A stretch of 64,000 bases of DNA, taken from contig NZ_KB907307.1 in NCBI RefSeq assembly GCF_000381925.1, positions 2,480,001 to 2,544,000 of the forward strand, in the 5' to 3' direction. Positions within the stretch are counted from its first letter, which is position 1. Each line of letters starts with the position of its first letter. Source of the stretch: Nocardia sp. BMG111209. Its GTDB lineage: Bacteria > Actinomycetota > Actinomycetes > Mycobacteriales > Mycobacteriaceae. The notes under the pieces were generated by a model. That model made no database searches, had not been told where the DNA came from, and was given only the letters and a program-made list of their open reading frames with translations. The position numbers and the translations under genes are program-made. Shown here piece by piece: positions 46,529 to 56,186 of this stretch.

Positions 46529-48166
46529 ATGCCACTCAGCAGACGAGGATTCCTGGCCGGCGGCGCCGCGTTCGGCGCGGCCGCCACAGCCACCGCCGGG
46601 GCCGCCCCGGCCCGCGCCGACACCGATCCGGCACGGCCCAACATCCTGGTGATCCTCGTCGACGAGATGCGGGCCCCGATGTGGTTCCCGGCACCGGACA
46701 TCCTCGACACGATCCTGCCCAATCTGGCCCGGATCCGGCAGCGCGCGGTGTCGTTCGAGGGTCATTACACCGCGGCGAACGATTGCACCCCGTCGCGCGG
46801 CGCGCTGGTCACCGGACTGTACTCGCATCAGACCGGATGCCTGATCACCTCACAGTCGACACTGTCGCCGCAATTCCCCACCTGGGGGTCGATGCTGCGA
46901 CTGCACGGATACGAGACGACCTGGTGGGGCAAGTGGCATCTCGGTCCGCAGTCGGATTCCACACCGGGTGGACTCGAGCCGTACGGCTTTGCCGGCGGCA
47001 CATATCCGTCGCCGAACGGAGCGCCGAATCAGGGCCTGCATTCCGATTCGCAGATCGCCGATCAGTTCATCGGCTGGCTCGACGGCGGCTCCGGCCGGGG
47101 TCCGTGGTGCAGCACCGTCTCGCTGGTCAATCCGCACGATATCCAGTGGTGGCCACGATTCACCCGAACCCTGCAGTCCCACAACACCATTCCCCGCTGG
47201 ATCACCGATCTGCCCGGGAACTACGAGACTCCCGAGCAACTCGCCGCCAAACCGCGGCTGCAGTCCGCATTGATCGAGGTGTCCGCGGCGGCGTTCGGGG
47301 TCGCGGAGTATCACACCCCCGACGCCGCCGATCGGTGGATCGAGATGCGGAACCTGTACCTCTGGCTGCAACAGCAGGTCGACATCCAGATCGGCCGGGT
47401 GCTCGACGCGCTGGCGGCGCATCCGGACGTCGCGGCGAACACCGTGGTGGTGTTCACCGCCGACCACGGGGACTACGCCGGGTCGCACGGCCTGCACGGC
47501 AAGGGCGGCGCCGCCTACGAGGAGGCGATCCGGGTGCCGCTGTACATCGCCGATCCGCGCGGCGATCTCACCCCCGGCGGCCGGGCCGGCACCCGCACGC
47601 AGCTCACCTGCAGTGTGGACCTCGCGCCGCTGCTGCTGACCATCGCCACCGGTGGTAACGACTGGCGGGCCGACCCCGGCTACGAACATCTCGCGGACCG
47701 TTGCGATCTCACCGCGCTCTGCCGCGATCCCGCGGCACCCGGCCGACCCTACGTACTGCACGCCACCGACGAGATCACCCTGGAGGAGGCGGCCGTGCTG
47801 TTCAACGGCGACGCTCCCGGACATGTCGCGGTCGTGCGGACCGCCGACGCAAAGTACGCGTCCTACACCCACTGGCGCGACGGCACGACGGATATCGACT
47901 CCGCGGCCGACGCGGAATTCGAACTGTACGACTACACCAGCGACGACGGCGCTCTGGAACTGCGGAACCGGGCGGGCGGCGACAGCCCCCTGCGCAGGAC
48001 CATGGCCGATCTGCTCGACCATGCCCTGCGCGACGAACTGAACAAGCCGCTGCCACCGTATCTGGCACCCGCGCGCGACGAGGGTCTCGCCGACTACCGG
48101 AACCAGACCCAGCGGCTGCTGGCCATCGGGGAATCCGTCACGCACACCCTGAGCGGCGGCCGCTGA
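46529..48166 (+). CDS. Tat-exported sulfatase
   Basis: A 545-aa alkaline-phosphatase-superfamily sulfatase. The N-terminus is a twin-arginine signal (SRRGFLAGG, residues 4-12, then a hydrophobic and Ala-rich stretch ending ARA). The formylglycine motif CTPSR has Cys86, and VILVDEMRAP and TADHGDYAGSHG carry metal ligands. It would cleave sulfate esters outside the cytoplasm after conversion of Cys86 by a maturase not seen here. It is 190 bases from the preceding gene and separately transcribed. Confidence 0.93.
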   Translation: MPLSRRGFLAGGAAFGAAATATAGAAPARADTDPARPNILVILVDEMRAPMWFPAPDILDTILPNLARIRQRAVSFEGHYTAANDCTPSRGALVTGLYSHQTGCLITSQSTLSPQFPTWGSMLRLHGYETTWWGKWHLGPQSDSTPGGLEPYGFAGGTYPSPNGAPNQGLHSDSQIADQFIGWLDGGSGRGPWCSTVSLVNPHDIQWWPRFTRTLQSHNTIPRWITDLPGNYETPEQLAAKPRLQSALIEVSAAAFGVAEYHTPDAADRWIEMRNLYLWLQQQVDIQIGRVLDALAAHPDVAANTVVVFTADHGDYAGSHGLHGKGGAAYEEAIRVPLYIADPRGDLTPGGRAGTRTQLTCSVDLAPLLLTIATGGNDWRADPGYEHLADRCDLTALCRDPAAPGRPYVLHATDEITLEEAAVLFNGDAPGHVAVVRTADAKYASYTHWRDGTTDIDSAADAEFELYDYTSDDGALELRNRAGGDSPLRRTMADLLDHALRDELNKPLPPYLAPARDEGLADYRNQTQRLLAIGESVTHTLSGGR

Positions 48167-48478
48167 GCCGACGGGGTCGCGGCGACATTCGTTCTTGCAC
48201 AAGACTATCGGCGCTGTGAGCAACCGCCCGCAGGGCCGATCCGCGGTTCGCAGGCGACCGGACGGATGAGTCCGGCCGCACAATGCACATGTCCTACAGC
48301 TCAGAACCCCGCACCCGCCCCGCCCCCGATTCACGATCACACGCTGTCCACGTCGGCGATCAGCGTGCCATCAGGCCACTGATCGCCGGACCTTCGCCGG
48401 ACCTTGCCCGGACCCGGCCGCGTGGCCAGCGCGACGATCCACCCCGACAACCGAACCGATAGAGCAAGTGCCCGATGA
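48167..48478. other. Intergenic region after sulfatase
   Basis: 312 bases with no supported gene. Its right half may contain further decayed integrase sequence leading into 48479. Confidence 0.5.
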
Positions 48479-48690
48479 CGGCTCCGCAACCCCTCGAGGT
48501 CACCGATGCTCGCCCGCGTCCCATCCACAGTCGCCGCCTGGCACCCCCACGACCCCGCAGTGACGGTGCGCATCTACAACGAGCACAGCCCGAGAACCTG
48601 CGCGCCGCAGGATCGGCCCTGTTCGACCCACCCGGGATTGATAGCGAAAACGCTTGGCACACTGTTGGGTTTCGGACACGAAAAAAGCAG
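48479..48690 (+). pseudogene. Decayed tyrosine recombinase (integrase) C-terminus
   Basis: Translation reads RLRNPSRSPMLARV, then TVAAWHPHDPAVTVRIYNE, then after a frameshift near 48580 AQPENLRAAGSALFDP. This is the end of a phage/ICE integrase (the usual VAAWLGHxDPAVTLRxYAH region with the catalytic histidine). A stop precedes the segment and the tyrosine region is broken. It lies beside a tRNA operon, the usual integration site for such elements. Confidence 0.65.
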
Positions 48691-48722
48691 ATCAGCAACC
48701 CTTGAAACAGGGGCTGACCTGC
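48681..48722 (-). terminator. Rho-independent terminator of the tRNA operon
   Basis: On the minus strand GCAGGTCAGC pairs with GCTGATCTGC (one G-T pair), with an inner CCC/GGG extension, followed by six Ts (48681-48686 on the plus strand are As). It is 12 bases past the tRNA-Val gene. Confidence 0.85.
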
Positions 48723-48734
48723 TGTTCTTCGTCG

Positions 48735-48806
48735 TGCGCGATACTGGGATTGAACCAGTGACCTCTTCCGTGTCAGGGAAGCGCTCTCCCGCTGAGCTAA
48801 TCGCGC
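48735..48806 (-). tRNA. tRNA-Val (GAC)
   Basis: A full cloverleaf of 72 nt: acceptor GCGCGAT/ATCGCGC, anticodon arm CTTCCCTGACACGGAAG with anticodon GAC, T-arm GGTTCAATCC. The 3' CCA is not encoded. Confidence 0.95.
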
Positions 48807-48824
48807 GTGGTTCGCCTTTTTTAG

Positions 48825-48895
48825 AGGCGGCGACGGGAATCGAACCCGTGTGCACGGCTTTGCAGGCCGTTGCCTCACCACTCGGCCACACCGCC
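48825..48895 (-). tRNA. tRNA-Cys (GCA)
   Basis: A 71-nt cloverleaf: acceptor GGCGGTG/CGCCGCC, anticodon GCA in CGGCCTGCAAAGCCG, T-loop TTCGATT. CCA is not encoded. Confidence 0.95.
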
Positions 48896-48918
48896 AACCA
48901 GGGCCGGGTTGGCCTTCG

Positions 48919-48991
48919 AGCGGATGACGGGATTCGAACCCGCGACCCTCACCTTGGCAAGGTGATGCGCTACCAACTGCGCTACATCCGC
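48919..48991 (-). tRNA. tRNA-Gly (GCC)
   Basis: A 73-nt cloverleaf: acceptor GCGGATG/CATCCGC, anticodon GCC in CACCTTGCCAAGGTG, T-arm GGGTTCGAATCCC. First gene of the leftward tRNA operon. Confidence 0.95.
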
Positions 48992-49290
48992 ACATCGCGC
49001 TTCCCGCGACCCGGCTTCCGGCGGCTCTTTCGTGCCATCCGGCTGCGAGAGAGAACATTAGCCCACCCCACATGCAAGCAACAAATCGGCTGGTGAGAGG
49101 GGGTAAATCCGAATTACAAGCCTGTCGTTCAGCAGCTCGGAACCCCTCCCCGACCCCACCGACCCGTCCACCCCCCTTACGACACACGAACCACCAGGTC
49201 GAGACGCGATTTGGTACGACAGGGGTAGAGCGTGTTAATGTTCCATCTCGTTCGGAGCGGCAACCAAAGCCCACCTCAGAACACCCGCAC

Positions 49291-49362
49291 GGTCTCATAG
49301 CTCAGCGGGAGAGCGCTCGCCTCACACGCGAGAGGTCGCTGGTTCGATCCCAGCTGGGACCA
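49291..49362 (+). tRNA. tRNA-Val (CAC)
   Basis: A 72-nt cloverleaf: acceptor GGTCTCA/TGGGACC (T-G at one pair), anticodon CAC in CTCGCCTCACACGCGAG, T-arm GGTTCGATCC. It is divergent from the other three tRNA genes and close to an isoacceptor of the same amino acid. Confidence 0.95.
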
Positions 49363-50346
49363 CAGAATAGGTCCAGGTCTGCACGCTTTCCGATGCTAGG
49401 GTCCGTGGGCCGTGCAGAATACGCAGACACTGCGAATTGAATTAGGGCACGCGATCCCCGCTCGGCCTGGTGACCTGGTCCATATTGTGGATTCGTCTTC
49501 TCTTCCAGCTACGCGACCCGGCTCCCCGGTCGGTAGGTGCTTGTTGACTACCAGCGGCGGTTTGGCAGGTCGGTGACATCCGCCGACGAGCGGCTGATAA
49601 TTCGTTGTGTGAGCGCGGATTTCATCAGCCCGGCCGTTGCCGTGGTCGGCGTTGTGGGCACTCTCAGCGCGACTGTCGCCGACGCAAGCGACGGCCCTTC
49701 GGAGCTCCTGCTTGATCCCGGCGACCCTCATCGACGATCAGAGCGACAGCTCGCTCCCGGAACTGCGGTGAATACATCGTCAGCACGGGCGAAGATCCTT
49801 CCATCAAACGGACAGGGATCTCACAACGCCGCTGGTCGAGTGAATCCCGCTGCGCCCGAACGGCGTCCGCCCATGCCACTGGGCGGCCGTTTGCGGCGCG
49901 TCTCGACGATTCTGTCGGGTCCGGGAAATTGCGAGGTCGGCCATCACCGCACCGCTGCGTCATGGAACCGTCCATAACGCACCGGCCCTGATCCGGTGCC
50001 GCGACTGCTGTCGTCCGAGCCGAACGCTCAGGGCGACAGCTGTTTTCGCGGTAGGGAAACGCCGCACGCCGAATCTCGGTCGACGCGAGCAGTTCGGCGG
50101 CAGAAACGCTCTGGGCGGCACCGCCGGGCGAGAACCATTCAGCGGCAACAACTGTCGAACAAGATCACCGAGCAGTATCGACCGTCGTCACGATGAATGC
50201 TACGAAAACAGTAGCCGCCCAACGAGACACGAGGGCATGCGACCTCTGCCGGTCTGCCGCCGGATCCGGTAGCCTTCAGGCCTGCGTCGGCGGCAGATCC
50301 TCCTGTCGAATGAACGCGGGCGAATGCCGTGCCTGAGGGGGTCTTG
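49363..50346. other. Gene-poor region after tRNA-Val with mobile-element debris
   Basis: About 980 bases without an intact gene. It contains an IS3-type transposase relic (49735-49777, minus strand) and a perfect 7-bp hairpin (GCACCGG near 49980). It probably represents the remains of an integrated element between the tRNA and the gene at 50347. Confidence 0.5.
49735..49777 (-). pseudogene. IS3-family transposase OrfA fragment
   Basis: ATG 49777 on the minus strand begins MYSPQFRERAVALIVDEG, the typical N-terminus of IS3-family OrfA, and after about 18 codons loses all similarity. No OrfB or terminal repeat is visible. Confidence 0.5.
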
Positions 50347-53136
50347 GTGAATTCTTCGGTGGCGTTGATCGGTGAGGGGAAATCGCGCCGACTGCCGATT
50401 TTTCCCGGAGTCGACAAAGTGGTGGAGCTCGTCGACAAGTTGTGTCGGCGGCCGAGATTCGGTGATGATCCATCCGACAGCACGCTGGGCTGGCGTGGCC
50501 GGCGGGCTCAGCGCGGGCTGCCGATGATATGCCTGGTCCGGCCGGCACAACACGCCGAACTGTTGGGCGGCCTGGCCTGGCGGCTGACCGAGGCGAACCC
50601 CCGCCGGGTTCCGCACTGCCAGTTGCGACTGCACGGAGACGTTTCCGCTGTGGGTGAGGTGCAGCTGATCCGGGAGATTCTCGCCCATGCCGCGCAGGCG
50701 CTGGGCAGCAGCCGTAACGCGACCGGCGGGCGCATCCGGTTCCGTCGGTTCGGGCTGCTGGACTGGCTGATGAGTCTGGAACTGGACGAACCGGACGGCG
50801 CGCGGCGCAGCACCCGGCTGCGGGCCGGATTGCGCGAGCGGGACATCACCCAACGCTTCGACGACGCCATCACGAGTGTCGACCAGGCCGTCCCGGTCTC
50901 CGGCTGGCTGCAGTGGGCGAAGCGGCTGATCCGGCTGATCCCGCCACTGCTGTTCCTGCTCCGGGTGACCGGCCGGGCTCCGCTGATCGGCCGGCAGTAC
51001 CGGTGGTTCCTGCGGCAGCCGCACCTCACGCCGGAGGTGCCCGGTGGTTTTCTCGGGTTCGCCGAGCGGCTCACCGGCGACCCGGATGGGTGGCGGCAGG
51101 AGAACGCCGTTCAGATGACCCGCCTGCTGACCAACGCGTTCCTGGAAGACCTGCGGCAGGCATGGCGGATGCCCTGGCGACTCGGCGGACCGCGGCGCAC
51201 GACCTACACGGTCCTGTTGCTGGAAGACCTCACCGCCGACAATGCGGGTGCCGCCCTCCTGCGAGTCATCAACGACGTGCGCAACGAGGTCGGGCTGTTC
51301 GATCCGCTGTTGGTGATCGCCGCCGGTGAGCACACACCGCCGGACAGCGAGCATCGCTCGATCCCGTCGGCGGAACACGCCTCCGAGGCCTACAAGGCCT
51401 GGCTGAAGTCGTTGCCGGAAGCTCGCAGAGCCCGTACCGACACGGCGTGGTACCTGCCCATCAGGACACCCGACGTGGCCGAGGGCGACGACGGCAAGGG
51501 CGGCCGCGACGATCACACCCGGCATTTGGTCGCCGGGCTGGATCGATACAAGGTCGACGGCCCACCATGGTGGGGCCGGCGAATCGTGCCGATCGGCATG
51601 GCGGTCGTGCTGCTGGCCGGGCTCACGACCGGTTACGCGACATGGAGTGAGCGGCACTGCGGGGGCGGTTGGCGGCCACCGGCGGCCGGCTCGACGTTGA
51701 CCTGGACCGATGGCCAGTGCATCGGGGTCACCGACGGCCACTACACGTTCGATCCGGCGCTCGCGGACGTCACTCGGACAATCCTGGACCAGAACCGACA
51801 GGCCCAGCGAGTGCACAGAGCGAACCCGAACCGGCCGTACATCACGCTGGCCGACCTGCAGGCGTTGACCACACTGCCCAGCGGCACCGACGGTCTCGCC
51901 GCCGAACGCGAGTCACTGGAGGGCGTGGCGGTCGCACAGGCCCGACCATTGCACGACCCCTCGCTGCCGCTGATCCGCGTGCTGATCGGCAACGGTGGCA
52001 CGAATATGTCCCGCGGGACCACGGTGGCCGCGCAGCTACGCTCCCTGCCGGAAACCGACGCCCCGCTGATCGGTGTGATCGGTCTCGATCACAGCACGCA
52101 GGGCGTCGGCGACACGGTCCGCGCACTGGCCACCGATGGCCTGCCCACGATCGGCGCCAGCCTGTCCGAGGACCAGCTCAGCGATTCCAACCCGCTGTAC
52201 TACCAGGTATCTCCGCAGAACCGGCGCGAAGCCGCGGTCGCCGCGGCGTTCGCCACCACGTTGCGCGCCGCGGGCACCATCAATGACGAGGTCGACGTGT
52301 TCACCCCCGATGACCCGAACGACACCTACGCGCAGAATCTCACCGCCGACGTGCTGACCAGTTTCCGAAACAGCGGTTTCCGGCCCTCGACAACGCAATT
52401 CGCGCCCAGTACCACCGCGCCGGCGGCGATCAGACCCGGAATCCTGTATCCGACCCAGAACGGCAAGAACACCTGCGGATTTCCCGGGCTGATCTACTAT
52501 GCCGGCGACGGCCTTCCGGATTTCAACGCCTTCCTCGACGGCATCAAACACTGCCCGTCACCGCCGGCGGTGCTCGCCGACGACGACGTGACCAGGTTCG
52601 TAGCGGACACCGCGGCCCGGGAACAGAACAAGTCGGTGCCGTTCTGGTACACCTCGTTCGCCACGGCACCGACGTCTCAACCACAGGGCCCGGCCAGCGA
52701 CTTCTACAACGCCCGCGATATCGGCCTCTACGCACTGTTCCCGCACGACAAGGGCGACGACGAGGACCCCTCCCTGGACGGGCACGCGGCGCTGACCTAC
52801 GACGCGGCGCAGGTACTGATCACCGCCGTCCAACATCTGTGGTTGGGCAACGTGGCCATCCCCATCACCCCGGGAGGTGTGTGGCGGCAAATCAGCAGCA
52901 TTCGCAGTACCTCGGCGCAGACCGCCTCGCACCCGAACCCGAACAACAACACCGTGCAAGGCGTCACCGGCCTGATCGATTTCAGCGCGACCGGCAGCAG
53001 CCTGCACTACCCGGCCAATAAGCAGGTGACCATCCTGCGGGTGCAGCAGGGAGAGGTGAAGGACCCTCCAGCGTTCTTCTGTGGCCTGCCGGACGACGCC
53101 CGACAGGGCCGGGGCTGCCCTCTCGACCAGGGTTAG
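50347..53136 (+). CDS. Membrane-anchored fusion: cytosolic NTPase-like domain plus type I periplasmic-binding (ABC substrate-binding) domain
   Basis: A 929-aa protein. Residues 1-400 are a cytosolic domain starting around a P-loop-position strand (LPMICLVRPAQHAELLGG) whose Walker A glycine/lysine pattern is missing. One membrane helix follows (about residues 410-432). Residues 440-929 are an extracytoplasmic branched-chain-amino-acid-binding-protein-like domain (PLIGVIGLDHSTQGVGDTV, SNPLYYQVSPQNRREA). GTG 50347 follows GAGGGG at six bases; GTG 50329 is an in-frame alternative. No ABC permease or ATPase is nearby, so it is more likely a sensor or receptor than a transporter subunit. Its ligand and output are unknown. 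Confidence 0.8.
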   Translation: MNSSVALIGEGKSRRLPIFPGVDKVVELVDKLCRRPRFGDDPSDSTLGWRGRRAQRGLPMICLVRPAQHAELLGGLAWRLTEANPRRVPHCQLRLHGDVSAVGEVQLIREILAHAAQALGSSRNATGGRIRFRRFGLLDWLMSLELDEPDGARRSTRLRAGLRERDITQRFDDAITSVDQAVPVSGWLQWAKRLIRLIPPLLFLLRVTGRAPLIGRQYRWFLRQPHLTPEVPGGFLGFAERLTGDPDGWRQENAVQMTRLLTNAFLEDLRQAWRMPWRLGGPRRTTYTVLLLEDLTADNAGAALLRVINDVRNEVGLFDPLLVIAAGEHTPPDSEHRSIPSAEHASEAYKAWLKSLPEARRARTDTAWYLPIRTPDVAEGDDGKGGRDDHTRHLVAGLDRYKVDGPPWWGRRIVPIGMAVVLLAGLTTGYATWSERHCGGGWRPPAAGSTLTWTDGQCIGVTDGHYTFDPALADVTRTILDQNRQAQRVHRANPNRPYITLADLQALTTLPSGTDGLAAERESLEGVAVAQARPLHDPSLPLIRVLIGNGGTNMSRGTTVAAQLRSLPETDAPLIGVIGLDHSTQGVGDTVRALATDGLPTIGASLSEDQLSDSNPLYYQVSPQNRREAAVAAAFATTLRAAGTINDEVDVFTPDDPNDTYAQNLTADVLTSFRNSGFRPSTTQFAPSTTAPAAIRPGILYPTQNGKNTCGFPGLIYYAGDGLPDFNAFLDGIKHCPSPPAVLADDDVTRFVADTAAREQNKSVPFWYTSFATAPTSQPQGPASDFYNARDIGLYALFPHDKGDDEDPSLDGHAALTYDAAQVLITAVQHLWLGNVAIPITPGGVWRQISSIRSTSAQTASHPNPNNNTVQGVTGLIDFSATGSSLHYPANKQVTILRVQQGEVKDPPAFFCGLPDDARQGRGCPLDQG

Positions 53137-53251
53137 CTCGGACCGGCCTCGCGGAACGCCTTCACCGGGACCAGGAGTCCGACTCTGCCTCTGCGGCCTC
53201 GTCTGTAAGGAGCTGTGACGGAGCGCTGAGCCGGCGCAGGCGCGTCGGGTC

Positions 53252-53851
53252 TCACCGAGACCGCACACTGTCCAATGTCCGCTCCACATAATCCGCGAGC
53301 ACACCGTCGCGACTGGCCCAGTCGTTCATCGTCGTGAGCAGGGCGTACAGGCCCAGCAGGAAGAACACCGCGCTGTTCATCGGATTCACCTGGCTGCCGA
53401 CCTCGCCGCGGTCCTGTGCGGCGGCGATCTCGCGGGCGATCAGGACGATGACGGCGTGATTCTCGCTGTCGTCGACCGGTGGCCGGGTCTGGGAGAAGTG
53501 CAGGGCCAGCAGGTCTCGGAACAGGTCCTTCCCGAGGCGGCGCTCCAGGCCCAGCACCAGCCGTACCGTCTCCGTCAGCAGCGCACCCAGGTCCCGGTTG
53601 TTGCCGGCGAAACGGTTGAGCAGGCCCGCGATTCGATCCTCTTCGCGGTTCTCCACCTCGAACAGCACATGTTCCTTGGTGGGAAAGTGGAAGTAGAAGG
53701 TGCCGTGGGCGACTCCGGCGGCAGCGACGATCGCGCTCACGTCCGCGGCGGCCATACCGGCGCGCTTGAACTCGGCCATCGCGGCACCGAGCAGGCGTTC
53801 GCGGGTCTGCATGCGTTTGACCTCACGCACCGACAGACCGTCCGCCACCAT
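53252..53851 (-). CDS. TetR family transcriptional regulator
   Basis: A 199-aa TetR regulator: HTH at about residues 28-47 (DVSAIVAAAGVAHGTFYFHF), ligand domain of mostly helices. ATG 53851 has GGGGAAGG upstream; GTG 53905 would add 18 residues without a ribosome site. It lies downstream of the NorQ/NorD-like operon in the same direction, 103 bases after the oxidoreductase, and is the natural candidate to bind the TGACTCAAGTCA boxes at 59203 and 59368. Confidence 0.88.
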   Translation of the reverse strand: MVADGLSVREVKRMQTRERLLGAAMAEFKRAGMAAADVSAIVAAAGVAHGTFYFHFPTKEHVLFEVENREEDRIAGLLNRFAGNNRDLGALLTETVRLVLGLERRLGKDLFRDLLALHFSQTRPPVDDSENHAVIVLIAREIAAAQDRGEVGSQVNPMNSAVFFLLGLYALLTTMNDWASRDGVLADYVERTLDSVRSR

Positions 53852-53954
53852 CGCCGCCTTCCCCTCTCCGGGCAGACCTCGCCTGGTCCCCAGCTCGTGG
53901 TTCACACCGTATCGCCCGGACGCCGGGAGGATGACCGCCGGGGCCCGGCAGGTG

Positions 53955-55031
53955 TCACAACGGTCCGCCCGGCAGTGACAGCACTCCGCGGCCCGCGATG
54001 GTGGGCAGGTCGAGGAAGGTGCGAATCCCCGGCGCGGCGGCGCACACCGGTGCGATGGCGTGCACGGCGTGCATGGCGGTGCCCAGGCAGCCCTGGTCGG
54101 TGTCGTCCTCGCCGTGGACGGCGATGCGGGATTCGAGGACCATCGACGGCAGTCCTTCCACCGCCACCTTCCAGCCGCGCCCGGTCGGCCAGTGCGGCGC
54201 CTGGTCGGCGCCCAGCCGGGTGATGTGTTCGATCGTCAGGGCGCGGCGGCCACCGATGACTGCGGTGTAGGAGAAGCGTTGCGCCGCAACGGTACCGGCT
54301 TCGATACGGCCGGCCGGGATGTCGATCGGCGTATCGGTGGTGACGACCTCCCGCTGCCAGATGTAGTCATCGATCGTGGCGCCGAGTCCGTCCGCGAGCA
54401 GCATCAGGGGTGCCGCGAACGACAGGCTGCCGACCGCCGGTTCGTCCATCGGTACCCGTTCGCCGGGTTTCTTGCCGAAGCCCATGATGTCGAACAGCAC
54501 GAAGGGGACGTTGTAGGTGGTGTAGTCCATCAACTCCTGGACCAGCAACGAGTCGATCCGGCGGAACAGGCCCGACATCGTCAGCGGCAGCACCTCCGCG
54601 GCCCAGCCCGGCTGGATACCGGTGGCGTGGAACGAACTTCGACCGGCCGCGCAGGCGGTCTCCAACCGGCGGACCACGTCCTCCCCGGCGCTGCGCGGAT
54701 AGATCCAGGCGGTGACGGCAGTGGAGACGACGTTCTTGCCGGACGCCAGCAGCGCGCACACATCGTCGAGCGCGGCCGGCGGATCCCATTCCCCTTGCGG
54801 GTTGTACAGCACGCAATCCGCTTCCAGGGCAAGGATTTCGGCGCGGTCGCTCGTGGCGATCACACCGATGTCACCGATGCCGCAGATCTCGCCGACATCG
54901 CGGCCCGCTTTGGCGTCGCTGTAGACCAGCGCGCCGACGAGTTCGAGGCCGGGGTGTTCGTGGACCGCGGCGACGGCGTGGCGGCCGACATTTCCGGTGG
55001 CCCACTGGATGATTCGCAGCGGTCGCGTCAC
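53955..55031 (-). CDS. NAD(P)-dependent oxidoreductase, DAP dehydrogenase-like (copy 2)
   Basis: A 358-aa protein, the same length as and nearly identical to the gene at 4707-5783 ([20 protein letters not shown] and long blocks thereafter unchanged). GTG 55031 overlaps the stop of the upstream membrane protein gene (GTGA), so it is translationally coupled. It is the only soluble redox enzyme of the operon, and probably reduces or oxidises the product of the membrane component. Confidence 0.85.
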   Translation of the reverse strand: MTRPLRIIQWATGNVGRHAVAAVHEHPGLELVGALVYSDAKAGRDVGEICGIGDIGVIATSDRAEILALEADCVLYNPQGEWDPPAALDDVCALLASGKNVVSTAVTAWIYPRSAGEDVVRRLETACAAGRSSFHATGIQPGWAAEVLPLTMSGLFRRIDSLLVQELMDYTTYNVPFVLFDIMGFGKKPGERVPMDEPAVGSLSFAAPLMLLADGLGATIDDYIWQREVVTTDTPIDIPAGRIEAGTVAAQRFSYTAVIGGRRALTIEHITRLGADQAPHWPTGRGWKVAVEGLPSMVLESRIAVHGEDDTDQGCLGTAMHAVHAIAPVCAAAPGIRTFLDLPTIAGRGVLSLPGGPL

Positions 55032-55441
55032 TTCGGTGCTCCGTGCTGCGCGGCTTCGCGCGCGTTGTGGATGCGGACCAGTTCGCGGAACCCCAGCCGA
55101 TGGTAGGCGGGCGTCGGCTGCACGCCCCATTGATCCTTCGCCTTGTCCTTGGCCTGCGCGCCCTCGGGTGGTCCGAACATCGGGTAGGGGACCTTGCATT
55201 CCTGGGTGTCGTCGGAATACTGGACCTTACGCAGTTCGCTGCAGATCTGGCTGAGGCTCAGGGTCGGGTAGCCGTAGTAGACCGCCATGAACGGCAGCGT
55301 GAACGCGCCCTCGACGACCAGGGCGACCAGGCAGACGAGCGTCACGCGCTGGATCCATTTGTGCATGTTCGCGTAGTAGGGCGTGGTCCCGGCCGGGAGG
55401 TCCTGGGCCGCAGGGTCTTTCGTGGCAGGTGAGGTGGTCAC
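55028..55441 (-). CDS. Unknown single-pass membrane protein, operon with NorQ/NorD-like pair
   Basis: A 137-aa protein: polar N-terminus, one membrane helix at about residues 31-54 ([20 protein letters not shown]), then a Tyr-rich segment ([14 protein letters not shown]) and a soluble C-terminus with a Cys pair ([20 protein letters not shown]) that could form a disulfide outside the membrane. GTG 55441 is preceded by GGGAG. The helix segment [17 protein letters not shown] resembles the last helix region of AveC-like membrane proteins as I recall them; weak. It follows the 242-aa membrane protein by 16 bases, so the two may be halves of one complex. Confidence 0.8.
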   Translation of the reverse strand: MTTSPATKDPAAQDLPAGTTPYYANMHKWIQRVTLVCLVALVVEGAFTLPFMAVYYGYPTLSLSQICSELRKVQYSDDTQECKVPYPMFGPPEGAQAKDKAKDQWGVQPTPAYHRLGFRELVRIHNAREAAQHGAPK

Positions 55442-55457
55442 GGCAGTGCGCTCCCGT

Positions 55458-56186
55458 TCAGTCGGTGAAGATTTCGCGGTTGACCGTGTGCAGGTACGGG
55501 ATCGCGAGGAAGGGGCTGATGTAGAAGATGTCGTAGAGCCACCAGCCGACGACCGGGAAGATCGTGCCGTGGTAGCGGACATCGGCGTACATGGTCATGT
55601 TGAACACGTAGGCGCACCAGATCACCACACCCATCCAGCAGGTGATGATCATCCATTGCTGACCCCAGCGTTTCATCTGGAGGAAGCCGATCGCGGCGGC
55701 GACCCGCATCGAGAACACGGTGAGGATCAGTCCGTACACATACGATTTCTCGCCGGGCCCGGCGGCTCCGCCGACCCACAGTTCGTTGTAGTGCCAGAAG
55801 TAGCCGCCGTCGAACATGTTTCCCCAGCCGACCAGCAGCACCCGGCTGAGCAGCGTGTGGTTGGCGATCATGTCCATCGCCCAGCCGAGGCTGTTGAGGC
55901 AGCCGTCGATGAGCACCAGATAACCGAGCAGGGTGACGATCATCGGCCGCACCGACAGCCCGTCGCGCAGGGCACGGCGCTGTAACAGGACGCCGCGCAG
56001 GAAGATCGGCAGCCCGATGATGCCCGGCGCCCACATGCCCATCAGAGCGGCGCCGGCGATCATCCACTTGTCGGCACGGCGTTGCGCACGCCGCGACAGG
56101 TCCTCGTGCTCGTCCAGGCCCGACGAGGGTCGAGCGGGGACGGCCGGCTGTTTTCCGGTGCGGCGGTGGACGAGTGGGAGATTCAC
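55458..56186 (-). CDS. Unknown polytopic membrane protein (about six helices), operon with NorQ/NorD-like pair
   Basis: A 242-aa integral membrane protein with about six helices (for example [55 protein letters not shown]). Conserved-looking polar groups in the membrane-side loops, such as [15 protein letters not shown] and ADVRYHGT, are possible metal or haem ligands. It lacks the histidine pattern of NorB/heme-copper oxidases and known CuMMO motifs. GTG 56186 overlaps the stop of the 42-aa gene (GTGA); GTG 56195 is an alternative. It is the best candidate for the enzyme activated by the NorQ/NorD-like pair. Confidence 0.8.
   Translation of the reverse strand: MNLPLVHRRTGKQPAVPARPSSGLDEHEDLSRRAQRRADKWMIAGAALMGMWAPGIIGLPIFLRGVLLQRRALRDGLSVRPMIVTLLGYLVLIDGCLNSLGWAMDMIANHTLLSRVLLVGWGNMFDGGYFWHYNELWVGGAAGPGEKSYVYGLILTVFSMRVAAAIGFLQMKRWGQQWMIITCWMGVVIWCAYVFNMTMYADVRYHGTIFPVVGWWLYDIFYISPFLAIPYLHTVNREIFTD

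Noticed and set aside
48360..49298. Minus-strand 312-codon frame across the tRNA genes
   Set aside because: It runs through three tRNA genes and a terminator, so it cannot be a normal gene.
55458..56186. Membrane protein as a copper membrane monooxygenase (PmoA/AmoA) or NorB subunit
   Set aside because: None of the conserved histidine or aspartate motifs of those families could be found.
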